Assembly: GCA_958510825.1 (NCBI GenBank)
Contig: OY294048.1
Coordinates: forward strand, 26,484,680-26,548,679
DNA: 64,000 bases
Direction: 5' to 3'
DNA from: Brachypterus glaber
Lineage: Eukaryota; Arthropoda; Insecta; Coleoptera; Kateretidae
In this document: positions 54,174 through 64,000 of the stretch, in pieces
Layout: each line of letters begins with the position of its first letter
Numbering within the stretch: position 1 is the first letter of the stretch
Notes under the pieces: model-generated
Told to the model about the DNA's origin: nothing
Database searches by the model: none
Seen by the model: only the letters and a program-made list of their open reading frames with translations
Position numbers and translations under genes: made by a program

Positions 54174-57100
54174 ATGACGGACGGTGCTGACGCTGCTACA
54201 CTTGCTCTTTTAGACGCCTATACTGCCAAGCGTAGGGGTTCATCAAGTCGTTTGGAATCGCTATACGCGGTTGCAAAGAACGCTAAAGCAGATAAAAAAT
54301 ATCTAGATTCGTTTAGATTCCGATATGAAAAAATTGAGTACTATATGCAAGACTTCGAAAAGTACCATGAATTGATACTTAATCTTGTAAATAGCGCCCA
54401 AAAAGTCGAAGAGCTTAACAAATCGTTTTCTAAATTCGAGGAAACATATTTCGAAACTAAATTAATTTATAATAAATTATTTCCTAAGGTCGAAAAGTCG
54501 GAACCTAATGTAAAACAAAATGTACAACTACCAAAAATAGAGTTAAAACATTTCGATGGTAGAGTACAAGATTGGGTACCTTATTGGGACCTATTTTCTT
54601 CTTTAATTGATAAAAATGACGCACTCTCATCTGTGGAAAAACTGACGTACTTAATTTCAACATTGAGTAAAGAACCGTATTCTCTAATAAAACAACTCAG
54701 TTTGACTGATACTAGCTACGATATAGCAAAAGAAATTCTTAAATCTCGGTATGCTAATTCGCGTCGTTTAGCTAGTATTCATGTAAATGAAATATTGTTT
54801 TGTCAGTCATTAAACATAGAATCCGCGTCGGGTATTCGTAAAATTTTAGATACTTTTTCGGAAAATCTGAGTGCCCTAAGAACTTTAAAATTTAACACAG
54901 ATGGCTGGGATTTTTTACTGTTCACAATTTTGTTGCAAAAATTAGATAACAATACTCGCACTCAATTTGAGAAAAAATATAGTGACGTAGAAATGCCCAC
55001 TTACGGCAATTTAACTGATTTTCTTACCGGGCAAGCTAAAGCTTTAGAGTCAGTTAAAATTTACGCTACTGAAAATAAATCGTCTCGTAATACTAATAAT
55101 AATATGCAAAAAACAAATTTTCGTATAAATAATTCGTCGCTTGAAAAATCAACATTTCTTACTAGTGAACAACGTAACGTTGAAAAATGTTCTATATGTA
55201 ATTCACAACACTCCATTTCTGAGTGTTTTCAGTTTTTATCTAAGCCCCCTAAGGAAAGATATGAACTTGTAAAATTACATAGACTTTGTATTAAGTGTCT
55301 CCGCGGTTCTCATAGTGTCCGAAATTGTACCGCCCGCGCGAATTGCTCGCGGTGCAGGGGAAGGCACTCTACGTTTTTACATTTCGACAGCGGCGATCAG
55401 TCGCCTGCGGGCCTTGCAATTAATACAGGTAACTGTCAGCGTTCTACGGCGTCGCCTAACAGTGGCGTTCCTAGTACTTCGAGAGTTGAATTTTCGAATG
55501 AAATTCAACAAAATAAAAATGCTAATGAGACTTCACTCGCAATTTATACTAATTATACAGTTTTATTGTCAACTGTTCTTATTAGGATTCTTGATTGTAG
55601 GGGTAATTATCAAACAATCAGGGCCATTTTAGATACTGCTAGCACTTCGTGTATTATTACTCAAAAGTGCTGCCTTCGCCTAGGATTAAAACGTACTCAT
55701 TGCGCTAATCAAATTTTCGGTATTAGTCAGTCTCAAGCTATAATGCCTAAAGGAAAAACCACTTGTATTATAGTTCCTAAAATGAGTGAACATCCTAGAT
55801 TTGTAGTCGATGCAATCGTATTACCTCGTATATCGTCTGATATGCCGTCGAGGCATTTTTCGTATAAACAATGGTCGAACATTTCTAATTTAAATTTGGC
55901 TGATCCTAGTTTTAATATGCCAGGAGAAATCGATATGCTGTTGGGTGCCGAAATTTATAGTCAAATTGTAAAGTCGGATCATATAATCGGTGGTCCAGGA
56001 CAGCCCACAGCTATTGATACTGCCTTTGAGTGGGTGATCATGGGAAGAATAAATTTTCCATCCAGTGATGAGCACACATTTCTAATTAATTCGGAATCAT
56101 CATTAGAGGCATCCCTCAAAAAATTTTGGGAATTAGAAAATGTACCGGAAATTAAGCAAAAATCGCCGGACGATATAAAATGTGAAAACTTATATAAAAA
56201 TTCGGTTTTTCGAAATACTACTGGTAGCTATACAGTGGCGCTACCGTTTAAGGAATCGGAAAATTTAAATTTCGTCGGTATTCGCGAAATAGCCTATCGT
56301 CGTTTAATTTCGCTTGAACGTAGGCTTTCGCGAGATAAAGACTTAAGAATTTCGTACAATAAGTTTATGCAGGAATATTTAGATAACGCCTATATGTCCG
56401 AAGTTACACCTGACATAACTGATCATAGCCAATCATATTATTTATGTCATTTTTGCGTTTTGCGACCTGATGCACCCAGTACAAAAATTAGAATTGTAAT
56501 GGATGCCGCTGCTAAAGATTTAGAAGGCAAATCGCTTAATGATTGTTTGCATTCGGGTCCTAAATTGCAACAAGATTTAGTGGCTATGTTGATGTGTTTC
56601 AGATTGTATCCTATAATTTTTACTGCAGACATAAAGCAAATGTTTCTTAGAATTGAACTGCATAATCCTCATAGAAAGTTTCAAAAATTATTATGGCGGT
56701 TTGATCCATCAGGTCCCGTTAAAGAATATATTTTGAATCGTGTTATTTTCGGATTAAACTCCTCGCCGTGGTTAGCTCTCAGAACACTTTTACAACTAGC
56801 TAAAGATGAAAAAATTAGGTATCCTTTGGCTGCCAAAATAATAGAAAACAATACATACGTAGATGATTTTTTAGCTGGTTTTTATTCGGTTCCTGAGGCT
56901 TTAAAAGCTCAATCGGAGCTTATCGCGATGCTAGATAGCGGCGGGTTTGAGGTGCATAAATGGAGCAGCAATTGTCAAGATGTTATCGACAATGTTGCTG
57001 CTAGTGACCCACATAAGTGTCTAAATTTCGATAAAAATGAACCTATTAAAATTCTAGGTATGCAATATAACTTATCAGTTGATCAATTTTTCTATAAATG

Positions 57101-59366
57101 TACGCCAATGAGTGATATTTGCACTAAGCGTACTATTCTTTCGGATTTAAGTAAATATTATGACCCTTTAGGTTTTATTTCGCCAGTTACAATTTGGGCT
57201 AAACAAATTATGCAATACTTATGGTCTTTAGGGCTTGAATGGGATGCCACCCCACCTAAAGACGTCGTTGAAAAATGGTCACAATTTAAATCGGACTTGA
57301 TAAATATTTCGCAACTTCTTATTCCTAGATTTTTAAGTTTAAATAAAAATGATATTGTAGAAATACACGGCTTCGCAGATTCTAGTCAGAAGTCTTATTG
57401 TGCCGTTATATATTTTCGAAAATGTGAAACAGAAGATACGTTTAGCACGTCACTGATTTGTGCAAAAACTAAAGTCGCGCCACTCCAGACAATATCGCTC
57501 GCACGTCTTGAGTTGTGTGCCGCTCTTTTGCTTTCTAAATTAATGACATTCGTTATCGATATATACAAGGATAAAATTTCATTTTCAAAAATGTATGCTT
57601 GGTCAGATAGTACTGTAGCATTATCGTGGATACGCACAATACCTTGTAAATTAAATACATTCGTCGCAAATCGTGTTTCAGTTATTCAGGATCGTATCGC
57701 GCCGGAAAATTGGCATCATATTCGGACTAATTTAAATAGCGCCGATTTTGGGACACGCGGTATGTTTCCTTCAGAATTAATTTCTTGTTCGCAGTGGTGG
57801 AATGGTCCAGAATTTCTTAAAATGCCGAAAGACCAATGGCCCATTTCTAATGTAAAAATCGGCCCTGCTACTGAAGAAATTAAAAAAGTAGTTTTATTGT
57901 CAAATACAAACGAAACTAATGTGTTAGATTCTATTTTAGAAAACTTTTCGTCGCTTTCTAAAATCGTTGGAATCGTTTTTTATATTCGTAAATTTATAAA
58001 TAATACAAGATATCCTAATAATAAAATTTTAAGGAAAATTAATTCGTTTGAATTCCATAATTCGTTATTGTTGCTAGTTAAACATGTTCAGCGTGAAAAT
58101 TTCGCCGAAGAAATAGCAAATATTGAAAATAAAATTCCGTGTTCAAAACAAATTCGAAAACTTTGTCCCTTTGTAAAGGACGGTATTTTACGCGTGGGCG
58201 GGCATTTAGTTCATTCTAATTTAAATTTTGAGTCTAAACATCCTGTACTTTTACCGCAAAAACATCGTTTAACTTTTTTATTGATTGGATATTATCATTT
58301 AAAATATTTACATCCTGGAATTCAAACACTTCAGTGTCTAATTAGACAAAAATTTTGGATTTTAGCTTCTAAGAGGGTTATCAGAAGTTATGTATCGAAA
58401 TGTATAAAATGTTTTCGCGTAGATCCAAAACCTATTCAACCTATTATGGGTAACCTTCCCGATTTTCGCGTAAACACGATTAAAAGTTTTAAAATTGTAG
58501 GTTGCGATTTAGGAGGGCCATATTTTATATCTCTCGGTAGATTTCGTGGATCAAAAACGCAAAAGGCATATATTTGTGTGTTTGTTTGTGCAGCTACTAA
58601 AGCTTTGCACATTGAACTCGTTTCGGACCTTACTAGTGAGGCGTTTTTGGCTGCTTTACGCCGTTTTGTAGGGCGTAGAGGCCCTGTTAGTAGGATTTTT
58701 TCTGATAACGGAACAAATTTCGTCGGCGCTGCTCGGCAGCTTAAAGAAATTATGCAAAATTCCGCGGAAAAAATGCATATTCGGTGGGATTTTAATGTAC
58801 CTAGTGCTAGCCATACCGGTGGTTTATTCGAAAGCGCTATTAAACAAGTAAAAGCTCACTTAAAAAGAGTAATTGGGGATCAAATTTTGTCTTACGAGGA
58901 GTTAAATACTTTGTTAATACAAATCGAGGCGGTTTTAAATTCGCGCCCTTTATGTCCCTTAAGTAGTGATCCAAACGATTTGGAACCCTTAACTCCAGCG
59001 CATTTTTTAGTTATGGAACCGTTAAATGCTGTTCCAGATGATGATTTATCGCATTTAAAGTTGAATCGCTTGTCGAGATGGCAACTGATTCAGCGCATGT
59101 CTTCTGATTTTTGGAAGAGATATCAAATGGAGTATCTTAATACTTTACAGCAGCGTAATAAGTGGAATACAGATTCGCCTATTAATTTAGAAATTGGTTC
59201 TCTAGTTGTTATAAAGAACGAGATACTTCCTCCTTTAAAGTGGTCGCTTGGTCGCGTCACTAATGTTTTTCCCGGCAAAGATGGGGTTATTCGTTTTGCT
59301 GAAGTTCGTACAAAAAATGGTACGCTAAAGCGACCTTTAGTAAAGCTTTGTCCTTTGCCAAATTAG
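54174..59366 (+). CDS. BEL/Pao Gag-Pro-Pol polyprotein, 1730 codons, intact
   Basis: Order of domains: a BEL-type Gag (about residues 100-300; LKHFDGRVQDWVPYWDLF, EKLTYLISTLSKEPYSL), and CCHC-type knuckles from residue about 339 (CSICNSQH, CIKCLRGSH, CSRCRGRH). The protease has DTAS at residue about 487. In the RT the first catalytic block is FTADIKQMFLRIEL and the active site YVDD starts at residue 895. A Pao-type RNase H region follows (YCAVIYFRK, ISLARLELCAALLL, WSDSTVALSWI). The integrase has a zinc motif (HPGIQTLQCLI...CIKCF) and core catalytic Asp about 1445 (VGCDLGG), Asp about 1511 (SDNGTNFVGA) and Glu about 1553 (GGLFESAIKQ). A C-terminal DUF5641-like segment (GSLVVIKNE, LPPLKWSLGRV) ends the ORF. 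There is no frameshift and all catalytic residues are present. The ATG at 54174 is the first in a long open frame; upstream 53750-54173 is leader. Confidence 0.96.
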   Translation: MTDGADAATLALLDAYTAKRRGSSSRLESLYAVAKNAKADKKYLDSFRFRYEKIEYYMQDFEKYHELILNLVNSAQKVEELNKSFSKFEETYFETKLIYNKLFPKVEKSEPNVKQNVQLPKIELKHFDGRVQDWVPYWDLFSSLIDKNDALSSVEKLTYLISTLSKEPYSLIKQLSLTDTSYDIAKEILKSRYANSRRLASIHVNEILFCQSLNIESASGIRKILDTFSENLSALRTLKFNTDGWDFLLFTILLQKLDNNTRTQFEKKYSDVEMPTYGNLTDFLTGQAKALESVKIYATENKSSRNTNNNMQKTNFRINNSSLEKSTFLTSEQRNVEKCSICNSQHSISECFQFLSKPPKERYELVKLHRLCIKCLRGSHSVRNCTARANCSRCRGRHSTFLHFDSGDQSPAGLAINTGNCQRSTASPNSGVPSTSRVEFSNEIQQNKNANETSLAIYTNYTVLLSTVLIRILDCRGNYQTIRAILDTASTSCIITQKCCLRLGLKRTHCANQIFGISQSQAIMPKGKTTCIIVPKMSEHPRFVVDAIVLPRISSDMPSRHFSYKQWSNISNLNLADPSFNMPGEIDMLLGAEIYSQIVKSDHIIGGPGQPTAIDTAFEWVIMGRINFPSSDEHTFLINSESSLEASLKKFWELENVPEIKQKSPDDIKCENLYKNSVFRNTTGSYTVALPFKESENLNFVGIREIAYRRLISLERRLSRDKDLRISYNKFMQEYLDNAYMSEVTPDITDHSQSYYLCHFCVLRPDAPSTKIRIVMDAAAKDLEGKSLNDCLHSGPKLQQDLVAMLMCFRLYPIIFTADIKQMFLRIELHNPHRKFQKLLWRFDPSGPVKEYILNRVIFGLNSSPWLALRTLLQLAKDEKIRYPLAAKIIENNTYVDDFLAGFYSVPEALKAQSELIAMLDSGGFEVHKWSSNCQDVIDNVAASDPHKCLNFDKNEPIKILGMQYNLSVDQFFYKCTPMSDICTKRTILSDLSKYYDPLGFISPVTIWAKQIMQYLWSLGLEWDATPPKDVVEKWSQFKSDLINISQLLIPRFLSLNKNDIVEIHGFADSSQKSYCAVIYFRKCETEDTFSTSLICAKTKVAPLQTISLARLELCAALLLSKLMTFVIDIYKDKISFSKMYAWSDSTVALSWIRTIPCKLNTFVANRVSVIQDRIAPENWHHIRTNLNSADFGTRGMFPSELISCSQWWNGPEFLKMPKDQWPISNVKIGPATEEIKKVVLLSNTNETNVLDSILENFSSLSKIVGIVFYIRKFINNTRYPNNKILRKINSFEFHNSLLLLVKHVQRENFAEEIANIENKIPCSKQIRKLCPFVKDGILRVGGHLVHSNLNFESKHPVLLPQKHRLTFLLIGYYHLKYLHPGIQTLQCLIRQKFWILASKRVIRSYVSKCIKCFRVDPKPIQPIMGNLPDFRVNTIKSFKIVGCDLGGPYFISLGRFRGSKTQKAYICVFVCAATKALHIELVSDLTSEAFLAALRRFVGRRGPVSRIFSDNGTNFVGAARQLKEIMQNSAEKMHIRWDFNVPSASHTGGLFESAIKQVKAHLKRVIGDQILSYEELNTLLIQIEAVLNSRPLCPLSSDPNDLEPLTPAHFLVMEPLNAVPDDDLSHLKLNRLSRWQLIQRMSSDFWKRYQMEYLNTLQQRNKWNTDSPINLEIGSLVVIKNEILPPLKWSLGRVTNVFPGKDGVIRFAEVRTKNGTLKRPLVKLCPLPN

Positions 59367-59420
59367 TTTATTTAGTTTTATAAAAACACTCGTTCCCGAG
59401 TTATTTTATAGCGGCGGGAA

Positions 59421-59865
59421 TGTTAAGAATTCGCTTATTTTTTATTTCGTTATTTTAGTTTTAGTAATTAATATTTTGTATTTCGCGGTAGCGCAAATAA
59501 CTGTCGCGAAAGTAGTTTAGTTTTAAATTTTAATATCATTAGGTTGGTAGCATTGTTCTCGTAGAATTTGAATCGTTCGTTTCGCTAGTATCGGAGTTAT
59601 CTGGATTTGTACCAGTGCGTTACAAATTTCGGTTAAAGTTAACTTCAGGCTAAATCTATGCCTTATTTCGTGTCGTTGTGTAAAGAAAAACCTAACATCC
59701 TAAACCTATCCGCATCTATGTGCTGAATTCAACATCATCAAGGTAGCTACCACTCATCGAGGGTCACACATCAAAAACCGTAAGTACATAGATTCCTTAT
59801 TTCCCTAACTTCATAAACATTTTGGAACGCAGTCCATTCGTAATTGTTAATGTTCAAACATTAAA
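59421..59865 (+). repeat. 3' LTR of the BEL/Pao element
   Basis: 445 bp, identical to the 5' LTR except for one base. It is preceded by a short purine-rich 'ggcgggaa' (59413-59420), the likely plus-strand primer, and followed by 'tggtcctt' (59866-59873), the same eight bases that follow the 5' LTR. Confidence 0.95.
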
Positions 59866-59869
59866 TGGT

Positions 59870-62333
59870 CCTTAATTGTGATATTGATAAGATTGGTTTT
59901 AATATTTTGAAATAGTGAATAAGACATCTTATCTTTTTTGTGACATAATGCACTTGCAGGTCCCATCTAAGATGTGGGTCTATTGTTATACCCAAAAACT
60001 TGACAGAATCTGCCAATCCGATAACGAAATCAGTGTCAGAAGTCTTAAAATTTAAAGTGGTGTACATTGGGAGACTTTTTGTATATGAGCCGAAAGCCAT
60101 GAAATAAGTTTTTTCTATATTTATTGTTAAAATATTATGATCAAACCAATTTTTGATTAAATTAAAATCTTGTTCAATTAAATTTTTTAATAATTCCCAT
60201 GTAGGACCACAATAAAAAATGGTGGTATCGTCAGCAAAGCTGATAAGTTTACCTTTAGTTAATACCCTAAATAAACTGTTTATATAAATTATAAATAATA
60301 TTGGTCCCAATATAGTACCCTGAGGTACTCCATACTTGGGTGACATTGGCTCATTTAAACTGTTTCCTATTTTTACTATTTGTTTTCTTTCTTTCAGATA
60401 GGCCGTAAAGAGTTTCAGAAGGGTACCTCTTATTCCAATATCTGCTAAAGTGCTAAGTAACTTTTCGTGACTAACCGTATCGAAAGCTTTAGCAAGGTCC
60501 AAAAATATGCAGATGGCTGGTAATCCCTTGTCTATTGCATAATAAATATCTTTCAATAGGGTTATTATAGCATATTGAGTAGATTTACCCCTCTGAAATC
60601 CGTACTGCCTATCTGAAATTATCTTATTTTTTTTAATAAAACTGTCTAGCCTAGTTTTAAGAAGGGATTCAAATATTTTAGTAAAATTAGTAATTAAAGA
60701 GATTGGTCTGAAATTTATAGGATCTAGTTTGTCACCCTTTTTAAATATTGGTATAACAATAGACGTTTTGAAAGCTGTTGGGCAATCACCAGTTTCAAAA
60801 ATTTTATTCATTAGTTTCGATAGAGGGTAGGCAATAGAATCTGCGATTTGTTTTACTGTATGACTATCGATTTGATCTATACCTGAAGATTTTTTATTTT
60901 TTAGTCTTTTTATTGTCAGTTTTACTTCTTCAGTACAAGTGGGTAATAAGATCATTGAGTTATTTATATTTAATCTATTTTCTTTATAATTTTTTGACTG
61001 TTTTATTTTTTTAGCTAATTTTTCCCCCATTGAAATATAATGTTTATTAAAAACATTTGCTATTTTTTCTTTATTTGTTATTATTTCAGCGCCCTTTCGA
61101 ATTTCTTTTATTACATTGTTACTTGCCTGTTTATTTTTAAGACTATTTATTGTATCCCACATGTCTTTGTTGTTTGAAGAACAATTAATTTTTTTTTTTA
61201 TAAAAATCATTTTTAGCTTTTTTTAATAGACTATTAACTTTATTTCTAAAAGCATTATACTCTATTTTTAAATTAATGTCTTGAGTCTTATTGTAGTTAG
61301 CTAATAGTTTATCTCTGTGGTTAATGGATTTTATGAGACCTTGTGTTATCCATGGCTTGCGTTTCCTATTTTCTTTTTTAATTTTTTTAAAGATTGTGTT
61401 TTTATCTATTTTATTTTTTATTATATTAATAATATTTTCTGTTACAGGTTCCAAGTCACCATCAATAAGTTCATCCCAATTAACATGCTGTAAATCTTTA
61501 TTTAGTTCTTTATAATTTATTTGTTTAATAAAGTTTTTATTTAAAATTGTTTGTTTTATTTCATTTTTAAATATAAGTTGAGTAGCTACCGGGTAATGGT
61601 CTGTGATATTTGTTTTTATGATAACAGGCAAAACACAGTCATATAAATCATTAGCAGATTTAAAAAAAATGTGATCAATGCAGGATTCTTCTTTGTCTTT
61701 TTGTCGCGTTATGCCATTTATTAGTGATTTAAAACCATATTCCCCCATTATGTCCAAATACTCTCCGGAAGTACCTAAAGGGTCTCTTATGTTAATATTA
61801 AGATCACCTGTAAAAATATAATTATCTGCTTTTGATATATGTGAACTAAAATAAGAATCAAGATCTATTAAAAATTCGGGTAGGTTAATGCCGTGTAGTC
61901 AGTATATACCGATAACATTTATAGTGCACTTATCAGAGTATTTGATTTTTACATTTAGAATTTTACACTGGTTTATATTATCTATTTTACAAGTATAATC
62001 TAAATTGTATTTTAAAAACATTATTACACCATCATTTTGGTTAAACGTACCTTCATTATATATTACTGAATAACCATCCAACTCAATATAGTTAATATTA
62101 ACTTGCCAAGTTTCTGTTAATACGATGCATTCAAATTTCTCAGAAAATTGGTCTAAGAAAACCTCTAACTCGGCTAAGTTTTTATTTATACTACGAATAT
62201 TGAGCTGTAAGATTTTAAAGTTGTTGCTGAGTCCATTTATTTTAAAAACTTCGTTGAATTCATATGCATTTTGCAAAATGTCTGTTTCAATATTCTCTAT
62301 GTTTGCATCAAACTTACTTATAAAAGGGTCCAT
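59870..62333 (-). pseudogene. LINE ORF2 of layer 2: endonuclease and RT (5' part), near-intact
   Basis: The endonuclease starts at MDPFISKFDAN (62333) with LQLNIRSINKN and VLTETWQVN. A single TGA near 61898 interrupts it, and the frame then continues to GDLNINIRDPLG, SCIDHIFF and NITDHYPVA. At the T-run 61190-61200 a frameshift passes to the RT frame (61210-59861): KSSGIDQIDSHTVKQI, NFRPISLITNFTKIFES, FLDLAKAFDTVSHEKLL, YGVPQGTILGPILFIIYIN, the active site SFADDTTIFY, KFLGITIDPHLRWDLQ. It ends at LSISQLR where the BEL 3' LTR begins. Only one stop and one frameshift separate it from an open ORF. Confidence 0.88.
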
Positions 62334-62489
62334 TTGTGGACAAATTACTAATAAATATTTAAAACTAGATACCTTTTACTCTCATTTAAAAATTAACCTA
62401 AAATATATAAATAAGTTAAAATTGTTATTAAGCCTAAGAATAATTTAAAACTATTTTAAAATAGACTAGAAAGTCTCGCAGAAAGTTAA

Positions 62490-62595
62490 AAGTTATTGCC
62501 CTTTTGTTTGAGAAGACGACTGTGATGTAGCTCTGGTGATCTTGCGGGTTACTGTGGTATGAATTTTGTCGGTCGTTGATTTTACGGTTTGGCCT
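62490..62595 (-). pseudogene. ORF1 C-terminal remnant of layer 2 LINE
   Basis: The minus-strand frame reads VKSTTDKIHTTVTRKITRA and ends TKGQ-stop. This Ser/Thr/Lys-rich tail directly upstream of ORF2 fits an ORF1 end. Too short to identify by motif. Confidence 0.4.
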
Positions 62596-64000
62596 TTTTC
62601 CTCAACTCACAAGCAGATTACAAAATTTTCTCCAAACTTAGAGCTAGATGCAAAGAACTCTAAAATCTGTTACGATAACTACATACGTAAAATGGATTTT
62701 AACCTCAAATCAAATCCCAAATAACTTTGGCAATTTGTTAACGACAAAAAACAAATAAACTCAATACCTACTTTAATGCACCTAGATGACTCGTCAGCCT
62801 CAAGACCTCAGGAAATTTCAAATTTATTTGCGGAATACTTTTCTACCGTCTATTGTAGACACGAAAATTCTAACCCCGAGACGATGTTTACTGAAGATTC
62901 TGGTTGCAAAACACATAACATCTCTTTAAAGACCATTTCCCCAATCGATGTCCACAAAAAAATTAAACAAATACCCAATAAATACTCCTCTGGACATGAC
63001 GGTATCCCCAATGCGTTACTAAAAAAATGTATTTGTAGCCTATCAAAACCGCTGTCGTTACTTTTTAATTTATCATATAGTGAAGCTGCGTTCCCAAAGA
63101 TTTGGAAACACAGCTTTATTATACCGATATTTAAGTCAGGTGACCGTAACAACATAAGAAACTATCGCGGAGTCTGTATACAATCCAATATACCAAAGAT
63201 GTTTGACAGCTTAGTCTACGATCAACTAAGCTTTGTATGTAAACCCTATATTATAATCCAGCAACATGGGTTTTGTGCAGGCAGATCTACAACCTCAAAC
63301 TTGCTTCTATACAAGACGAAGATTTTAAACAATATATCCAAAGGCTCTCAAATCGACTCTATATACACAGATTTTGCCAAAGCGTTCGATCGAGTAGACC
63401 AAGTGTTGCTAATAAAAAAGTTAGTAAATTTTGGTTTCTCCCTCAAATTAGCTAAATGGGTTTGGAGTTTTGTATCAGGTCGTTGTCAGAGTGTAAGAAT
63501 TGCTGGTTGTATTTCTCAAATTATAGAGGTCACATCTGGCGTTACTCAGGGCTCTCATTGTGCCCCACTATTTTTTTTTATATTCGTTAACAATATAATA
63601 CTAAATGTGGAGCACAGTGATTGTCTTATGTTTGCAGATGACCTAAAAGTATTTCGCGAAGTAAAATCCCAATCGAACATGGTGTTACTCCAAAACGACT
63701 TAAACAATATTTATCTGTGGTCAGTTAATAATAACTTAGAACTTAATATTAACAAATGTTCATTTATATCTTTTTTTAGAGGAGCTAAAAAGTTTGAGTC
63801 TCAATACCACATAAACAATACGCCTCTAAATTATACACCTTCCGTTAAAGACCTTGGAGTAACATTTAACGAAAATGCTGATTTTACCGATCACATCAAA
63901 AATATATGCTCCAAATCCAGCAAACTACTAGGCTTCGTCACCCGTAACATGTCAGAACTATCCGTTAATAGTATCTTAACTGTTTATAAGTCCTTAGTCA
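62596..64000 (+). pseudogene. LINE reverse transcriptase of layer 1, incomplete at window end
   Basis: The frame continues from HINYRISN as SQADYKIFSKLRARC. It then passes small breaks and stops (around 62661 and 62720) and becomes a long open RT: YSSGHDGIPNALLKKC, FIIPIFKSGD, QQHGFCAGRSTTSNL, YTDFAKAFDRVDQVLL, VTSGVTQGSHCAPLFF (Thr in place of the usual Pro) and the active site MFADDLKVF (about 63628-63655). The thumb VKDLGVTFNENADF follows, and the sequence leaves the window near VNSILTVYKSLV. No stop was seen from about 62725 to the window end. Confidence 0.85.

Larger units (their letters stand above)
53287..59865 (+). mobile_element. Intact BEL/Pao LTR retrotransposon (layer 3)
   Basis: Two 445-bp LTRs differ by a single base, a tRNA-Tyr-type primer binding site follows the first LTR, and one uninterrupted 1730-codon ORF lies between them. 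Everything needed for retrotransposition in cis appears present, and the near-identity of the LTRs means a very recent insertion. It sits in the RT C-terminus of the layer 2 LINE in the opposite orientation to it. No convincing target-site duplication is seen. Confidence 0.95.
52366..62595 (-). mobile_element. Minus-strand LINE (layer 2), split by the BEL/Pao element
   Basis: 5' to 3' on the minus strand: ORF1 C-terminus (about 62595-62490), endonuclease and RT (62333-59870), the BEL insertion, ORF2 C-terminus (53286-52815), a 3' UTR of ~425 bp and an (ATT)n tail at 52366-52388. It is 5'-truncated inside ORF1 yet nearly full length. The RT reads ...LSISQLR on one side of the BEL and TVYDALVESHLRYGIL on the other, so the frame is continuous across the insertion. 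Confidence 0.85.
50560..64000 (+). mobile_element. Outermost plus-strand LINE (layer 1), interrupted, running off the window
   Basis: ORF1 and endonuclease remnants lie at 50582-52365, and the RT resumes at about 62596 and continues to the last base. Between them sits the minus-strand LINE of layer 2. At the junction the sequence 'attagtaac' (left) and 'aactcacaagca' (right) share 'aac', so the original read 'attagtaactcacaagca' and the duplication is only about 3 bp. The endonuclease is also partly deleted. Confidence 0.82.

Noticed and set aside
55315..55632. 105-codon ORF within the BEL coding region
   Set aside because: It is a shadow in another frame of the intact polyprotein.

Overview
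This is a eukaryotic, very AT-rich, intron-scale window that is mostly transposable elements (TEs). Errantivirus-like and Mag-like Ty3/Gypsy elements, a BEL/Pao element, R1-clade and jockey/CR1-type LINEs, and large TA-flanked foldback elements point to an insect. A beetle is my guess from the general TE mix, not something the sequence proves. The only host coding sequence I can defend is one 93-bp exon of Suppressor of fused, Su(fu), on the minus strand at 25726-25818. It has proper splice sites, so much of the window is probably intron of that gene.

0-16.5 kb: AT-rich repeats, then a decayed R1/LOA-like LINE (about 1690-2540 and 5031-5735) split by a minus-strand LINE (2541-5030). A defective errantivirus-like Gypsy element with an env-like gene follows (5787 to about 14690). 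It is split by a 5'-truncated LINE (about 8221-12486) whose single ORF carries the same 369-residue reverse transcriptase (RT) block three times in frame. 16.5-24.3 kb: a dead Mag-like Gypsy element with two LTRs. Its integrase is split by a minus-strand LINE with an open 792-codon ORF, and its 3' LTR is split by a 726-bp foldback element.

24.3-36.5 kb: the Su(fu) exon, a repeat carrying a tRNA-Arg-like module, a foldback element, and then a chain of R1-clade LINE copies (27.9-35.1 kb). All four copies lie on the minus strand, are 5'-truncated, and are separated by (AGAC)n arrays of about 613, 155 and 49 bp. A second, longer copy of the tRNA-like repeat follows. 36.5-40.6 kb: large palindromic elements, one nested inside an arm of another, a 200-N assembly gap, and an 84-bp GC-rich minisatellite. 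40.6-50.5 kb: two 5'-truncated LINEs, a second copy of the 24-kb foldback family, and a dispersed module containing a GTTATCGTG core and GACA repeats.

50.5-64 kb: three nested layers that can be read cleanly. A plus-strand LINE (50.5-52.4 and 62.6-64 kb, running off the window) holds a minus-strand LINE (52.4-53.3 and 59.9-62.6 kb). That LINE holds an intact young BEL/Pao element (53287-59865; LTRs differ at one base; one 1730-codon polyprotein). In the second layer the broken reading frame can be followed across the insertion.

Most observations worth checking concern TE structure: the in-frame RT triplication, the LINE/(AGAC)n chain, and nested foldback elements whose empty sites are preserved inside the window. 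I saw no CRISPR array, operon or prokaryotic feature.
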